64,000 nt of DNA from positions 3,875,989 through 3,939,988 of the forward strand of contig NC_013517.1 in NCBI RefSeq assembly GCF_000024405.1. The letters are read 5' to 3'. This DNA is from Sebaldella termitidis ATCC 33386. GTDB taxonomy: Bacteria; Fusobacteriota; Fusobacteriia; Fusobacteriales; Leptotrichiaceae. Under the pieces are notes generated by a model. It was given only the letters and a program-made list of their open reading frames with translations. It did no database searches and was not told the origin of the DNA. How positions within the stretch are numbered: the stretch's first letter is position 1; every line of letters begins with the position of its first letter. This document shows, piece by piece, positions 60,538 to 64,000 of this stretch. A program made the position numbers and the translations under genes.

Positions 60538-60621
60538 ATTTTCCTCTCTGCCTGTGAAACTAAAACAGACTGTCCTTATTTTTCAGCCAAATTCTACGAT
60601 TTCTATAAGTTACTGTTCCAA

Positions 60622-60649
60622 ATCATATATACATCATCAGCTGTATCAA
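60622..60649 (-). promoter_or_regulatory. Probable promoter of the 25-aa ORF
   Basis: Minus strand TTGATA (60644-60649), 16-bp spacer, TATGAT (60622-60627). Confidence 0.5.
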
Positions 60650-60943
60650 ATATTACCTTTCATCTACATATGTATTTTTATACATCCATTTTTTATTTTC
60701 ATAATTTTCTCTGTATTATTTTTTCACCGGTGAGATAATACAGGATTTTCTGACTATTAAAATTTAATCAATAAAAATAAATTCCTGATGTCATGGATAG
60801 ATATTACAATAAAATCATACATAAAACAATAACCTGTAACTGAAAACAGGATTTTTATGTTTGAAAAGACAAGTTTTATGTCCAAAACTGATTAATAGGA
60901 TTTTTATTTTGTGGTACTTAATATTATTACATCTAAACTAAAA
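60650..60943. other. Intergenic region without supported genes
   Basis: AT-rich. I see one small hairpin on the plus strand, CCTGT (60833-60837) with ACAGG (60846-60850) followed by ATTTTTATG, which could end a short transcript. Nothing else is supported. Confidence 0.45.
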
Positions 60944-60968
60944 AATCAGGCTCTGTTAAAGCCCGATC
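60944..60968 (-). terminator. Terminator of the TetR gene
   Basis: ATCAGGCT and AGCCCGAT form a stem with one mismatch around CTGTTAA, followed on the minus strand by TTTTTTAGTTT. Confidence 0.6.
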
Positions 60969-60997
60969 TCAAATAAAAATTATCAGCATCATTTTTG

Positions 60998-61600
60998 TTA
61001 GTTTTCCCGTGACAAATCGGGAATTAAATCATTTTGTTCATATATTTTGTAGCTCTCTTCCAAATCATTTCCCCAAAAAGACATATAAATTTCTTCTATC
61101 TCTTTTTCATTCAAATTTCTGTTATTTACTAATTTATTTACATACAATACTTCATATATCGATCCCAAAAACATATTCAGCCTCAGAGTTATCAGCTTTT
61201 CATTTCCCATATAAACTTTTTCATCCAATAAAGCATTTTTAAAACTTATCAAAAAATTAGGCGAATCCAATTCTTTGTTTAGATAATAGGAGCCTTTTAT
61301 TCCTATCAGAAAAAATAAAATTTCTTCTCTTTCTTCAAAAGTTTTTATTAACATTCTAGTTAATGCAAATAAATAATTTTTTTTATTTCTCACAGTTTTT
61401 ACTCTATCCAGATACTTTGTTATTTCCTCCAGAGAATAATCCAAAACTTCTTTATATATGTCATTTTTACTTTTGAAATGATAATACAGATTTCCCGGAC
61501 TTGAATCCAGTCTCTTCACTATTTCCCCTATTGAGGTCTTTTCCAGCTTCTTCTCTTTTATCAGTTCCAACGTTATTTTAATTACATCCTTTTTATCCAT
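60998..61600 (-). CDS. TetR-family transcriptional regulator
   Basis: The N-terminal TetR helix-turn-helix (KTSIGEIVKRLDSSPGNLYYHFKSKNDIYKEVLDYSLEEI) is followed by a helical ligand domain of about 140 residues. 200 aa from the ATG at 61600 (GAAAGGATAAGA upstream); the longer frame to 61651 runs into the terminator of the autotransporter gene and is not credible. It lies directly downstream of the autotransporter gene on the same strand but is separated by a terminator. Target genes unknown. Confidence 0.9.
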   Translation of the reverse strand: MDKKDVIKITLELIKEKKLEKTSIGEIVKRLDSSPGNLYYHFKSKNDIYKEVLDYSLEEITKYLDRVKTVRNKKNYLFALTRMLIKTFEEREEILFFLIGIKGSYYLNKELDSPNFLISFKNALLDEKVYMGNEKLITLRLNMFLGSIYEVLYVNKLVNNRNLNEKEIEEIYMSFWGNDLEESYKIYEQNDLIPDLSREN

Positions 61601-61624
61601 TCTTATCCTTTCAGAGATAAGAAA

Positions 61625-61671
61625 AGAGTGTTTCCGGTGTGAACATACCAAGTTTTTTCCGGAAACCCTCT
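61625..61671 (-). terminator. Terminator of the autotransporter gene
   Basis: AGAGTGTTTCCGG (61625-61637) pairs with CCGGAAACCCTCT (61659-61671) with a single mismatch, followed on the minus strand by TTTTCTTAT. Confidence 0.75.
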
Positions 61672-61689
61672 ACTTTCTCTTTTTATTAA

Positions 61690-64000
61690 TTAAAATACTG
61701 CCTTTAAAGTTACTCCTGCTCTGTAATCATTTTCCTTATCATTTCCTGTTGAGTATTCTCCTGTCAGGAATATTCCGTATCTGTCTTCTACCTCTACTCC
61801 TATTGCCGCTCTTGTTCTGAATGTTCCTTTTTCATCTTCCGGCTTCGACAATTTATGATAGCCGTCTTCTATGGCTATCAGTCTTGCCTTTTCTCTTTCA
61901 TTAAGGTCTGCAAGCTCATATTCGTATGCAAGGTCAAGTGTTCCTTTCAGCTGCCATGCTGTCTTAGCTCCTAAAGGTATTGCTCCTTTCAGCTCTACCC
62001 CAGCTCTAGGCTTCGCACTCCATGCATCATTTCCTTCCACCTCAAGGGCTTCCAGTCCGCTTTCATTAAATGTAGGTCTTGTCACATACATTGCTCTGAA
62101 TGCTCCATATGGCATTATACTTGCTTTTTTCCCTAATCCGAATTCTTTCCCTAGTATATTGTCACTTGTTATACTGTATGTTTCATATGTTCCGTTCATT
62201 TCTGATCTTTCTAACGGTGAAGGCCAGTCTATATTTCTGTCCACATTATGGATACTTGCTCTTCCTGTCAGGTCATTTACTATTTTCCATCCATTTGATC
62301 TATACTTGTTATGTACTCCCAGCTGGATTGTATCTACCCATTCTTCACTTTCATTTCCGTCTTTGAATTCAAAGCCTGTATGAACATATCCTAATGAATA
62401 ACCAAATGTATGCTTATATGTTCTTTCCACTTCTCTTAAAGCCAGTACTCCTGTTGTTGTATAGTCATACCCTGTTACACCGTCTGTTTCTTCTTTATTT
62501 TTACCTTTTCCAGCTATTACACTTATTTTTACATTTTCTTTTGTATTGTTTGTTGAATCCTGCAATAAGTGCAGTGATTCTTCAAATGCCTTTGCTATGT
62601 CGTATTCTCTCTGGTTTATATTAGCATATACATTTCCTGCAAGACTTGCCATTACATGTCTGAAATCAGATTCTGTTTCTATTACATCTATTTTATCATA
62701 AATCTTTAAGGCATCTCCCTGAGCATTAAAGTATTTATCATCCAATGCACGTCCAAAATCTTCATACCATAAACCATCTGTGAATTCGTCATAGTCTATT
62801 TTCTCCATCCAGATATCTACATTTCCAGAATTATTCACTACAGGTGTCGCTCTCCATGTTAGTGATTTACTTACTACCGGAACTAATCCTGCATCTATTC
62901 CATTTCCTGATCCTGGTATTATTACATCCTCCAGTTTATACTTCTTCACATTTGTTCCTTCTGCAAAATTTCCAGTTATCTGTAATGGATTTGTTATATT
63001 AAATGATGGTGCTTCTATACTTGTCGCATTGGATATCAGATAATCCGCCCCGTGTGCTATAGGATCATATCCTCCGGTTGTTACTTCCGAAGCTGTCGGT
63101 ACTGTTACTGTACTTGGATCTACTTTTATCACTACATTTATTCCGTCAGTTTCAAATTTTTCCGATACCTTTATTACCCCTGAATTTATTATTGAAGGTG
63201 TCGGATATGTAGTCCCAACAGATGAACCATAATTTCCAGATGTAATAGAATTTACTATCATTGTTCCGGATACTGTATTATCTAAAGTAGAACCCTGTGA
63301 CAGCACTATTCCCTGAGCTCCCGGTCCATTAGCTATTATCGTACCTGCATTTATTATTTCTGATTTAAGATTTCCATACATTCCTATTGCATTTTGACCG
63401 CTTACATTTATAACTCCTGTTGAACTGTTTATTAATACAGAACCTTTTCCATTACCTGCCATTCCTATAACATCATCTCCAACTAATGTTATAGTTCCAT
63501 TATTAGTTACAGTAGCCCCTTCAGAATACATTCCCATCATTCTATCCCCGGTTCCTGTAATTGCTCCGTCATTTACAGCACTTCCTTTTTTAGCAACTAC
63601 TCCTATTGAACCATAACCAATTGAAATATTCCCTAATGATTGATTTGTAATAACAGAATTTTCCCCGTAAACTCCTACAGCATATTTACTGTTTTGAACA
63701 TCCACGGATTTTACACCATCTGAATCAGTAAGAATTATAAGGTCTGAAGCTCCTACTGCAATTGTTCCAGTATTATCAATTTTTCCCCCTACATTATAAA
63801 TACCAACGTTATTATTTCCTATTGTTCCTGTTATATTGGCATTATTTACAATTTCTCCGCCATCTACTATATAGAAACCTATGTTATCTGAACCGCTCAT
63901 TGTCACTGTAGAACCATTTGTAATTGTTCCCAAACCAGATCTATAAACATAAACCGAGTCACTTCCCATAGTTACACTGCCCGTTCCTCCTGTAAATGTA
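61690..64000 (-). CDS. Type Va autotransporter, C-terminal part (gene continues beyond the window)
   Basis: The frame is open to the window edge (the codons before 63969 read through as TFTGGTGSVT), so the N-terminus is missing. The visible 770 residues have two parts. The passenger (~1-390) is a beta-helix of degenerate Gly/Asn/Thr-rich repeats such as TITNGSTVTMSGSDNIGFY and GTITLVGDDVIGMAGNG. The C-terminal part (~480-759) is a beta-barrel autotransporter domain ending in DYRAGVTLKAVF with a terminal Phe. Between them is a helical linker with YANINQREYDIAKAFEESL. Large surface adhesins or proteases of this type are common in Leptotrichiaceae; function is unknown. Confidence 0.9.
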   Translation of the reverse strand, partial: TFTGGTGSVTMGSDSVYVYRSGLGTITNGSTVTMSGSDNIGFYIVDGGEIVNNANITGTIGNNNVGIYNVGGKIDNTGTIAVGASDLIILTDSDGVKSVDVQNSKYAVGVYGENSVITNQSLGNISIGYGSIGVVAKKGSAVNDGAITGTGDRMMGMYSEGATVTNNGTITLVGDDVIGMAGNGKGSVLINSSTGVINVSGQNAIGMYGNLKSEIINAGTIIANGPGAQGIVLSQGSTLDNTVSGTMIVNSITSGNYGSSVGTTYPTPSIINSGVIKVSEKFETDGINVVIKVDPSTVTVPTASEVTTGGYDPIAHGADYLISNATSIEAPSFNITNPLQITGNFAEGTNVKKYKLEDVIIPGSGNGIDAGLVPVVSKSLTWRATPVVNNSGNVDIWMEKIDYDEFTDGLWYEDFGRALDDKYFNAQGDALKIYDKIDVIETESDFRHVMASLAGNVYANINQREYDIAKAFEESLHLLQDSTNNTKENVKISVIAGKGKNKEETDGVTGYDYTTTGVLALREVERTYKHTFGYSLGYVHTGFEFKDGNESEEWVDTIQLGVHNKYRSNGWKIVNDLTGRASIHNVDRNIDWPSPLERSEMNGTYETYSITSDNILGKEFGLGKKASIMPYGAFRAMYVTRPTFNESGLEALEVEGNDAWSAKPRAGVELKGAIPLGAKTAWQLKGTLDLAYEYELADLNEREKARLIAIEDGYHKLSKPEDEKGTFRTRAAIGVEVEDRYGIFLTGEYSTGNDKENDYRAGVTLKAVF

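Noticed and set aside
60521-60733. 70-codon plus-strand ORF rich in Ile, Phe and Ser
   Set aside because: No ribosome binding site, and it is antisense to a better-supported small ORF and promoter. Its composition is that of a shadow frame in AT-rich DNA.

Overview
This 64 kb window is AT-rich chromosomal DNA from a Gram-negative, anaerobic, sugar-fermenting bacterium. I think it is a member of the Fusobacteriota, most likely Leptotrichiaceae (Sebaldella- or Leptotrichia-like). The envelope genes are diderm: a classical autotransporter, a patatin-barrel (type Vd) autotransporter, a MipA-like porin and a lipid A glycosylation trio. Many housekeeping genes look Firmicute-like (MutS2, YozE, CsoR, FosB-type transferase), and sugar uptake is by PTS throughout. 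The species is an inference. I see no rRNA, tRNA, CRISPR array, insertion sequence or integrase.

Layout. 1-6.8 kb: a minus-strand housekeeping run (holB, mreB, cysS, ispD, mutS2) after a partial lipoprotein-like gene. 7-11 kb: a sucrose PTS locus (scrR-scrA-scrB) with two identical, oppositely oriented LacI-type operators, then rpmB. 11.5-15.6 kb: an alpha-glucoside PTS locus (EIICB, GH4 6-phospho-alpha-glucosidase, RpiR regulator). 15.8-17.5 kb: three paralogous small exported proteins. 17.6-26 kb: cell-wall, DNA-repair and competence genes (dacA, nth, yigZ, S2P protease, HAD, comEC core, prepilin, ruvA, murI) plus a CpxP-like small protein. 26.2-30 kb: a copper operon (tyrosine phosphatase, copA with a C-terminal CopZ-like domain, csoR) with a C-tract operator. 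30.4-31.9 kb: an unrecognised two-gene unit. 32-34.6 kb: a VOC protein, two redox lipoproteins (TlpA-like and Tpx-like) and an XRE-cupin regulator. 34.9-42 kb: an FplA-like type Vd autotransporter, a two-component system, and a GT2/GT39/LAB_N lipid A trio. 42-45.7 kb: thioredoxin reductase-like enzyme, lipoprotein, diacylglycerol kinase family, YozE and FosB-like.

45.9-56.8 kb is the most interesting region. A mannose-family PTS operon (EIIB-EIIC-EIID-EIIA, minus strand) is transcribed away from a chromosomal gene for a plasmid-type Rep_3 initiator protein. That gene is followed by nagA, nagB, a glycyl radical enzyme of the dehydratase type, its radical-SAM activase and a DeoR regulator. Two perfect 21-bp iteron-like direct repeats bracket the rep-like promoter, and one of them abuts the PTS promoter. 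This suggests that a plasmid initiator has been recruited as a regulator of sugar uptake, next to a possibly undescribed radical pathway for an amino or anhydro sugar.

57-64 kb: a degenerate LytTR regulator with a kinase-less multi-pass membrane partner, a MipA-like outer-membrane protein, a candidate tiny hydrophobic ORF, a TetR regulator, and the C-terminal part of a large autotransporter running off the window end.
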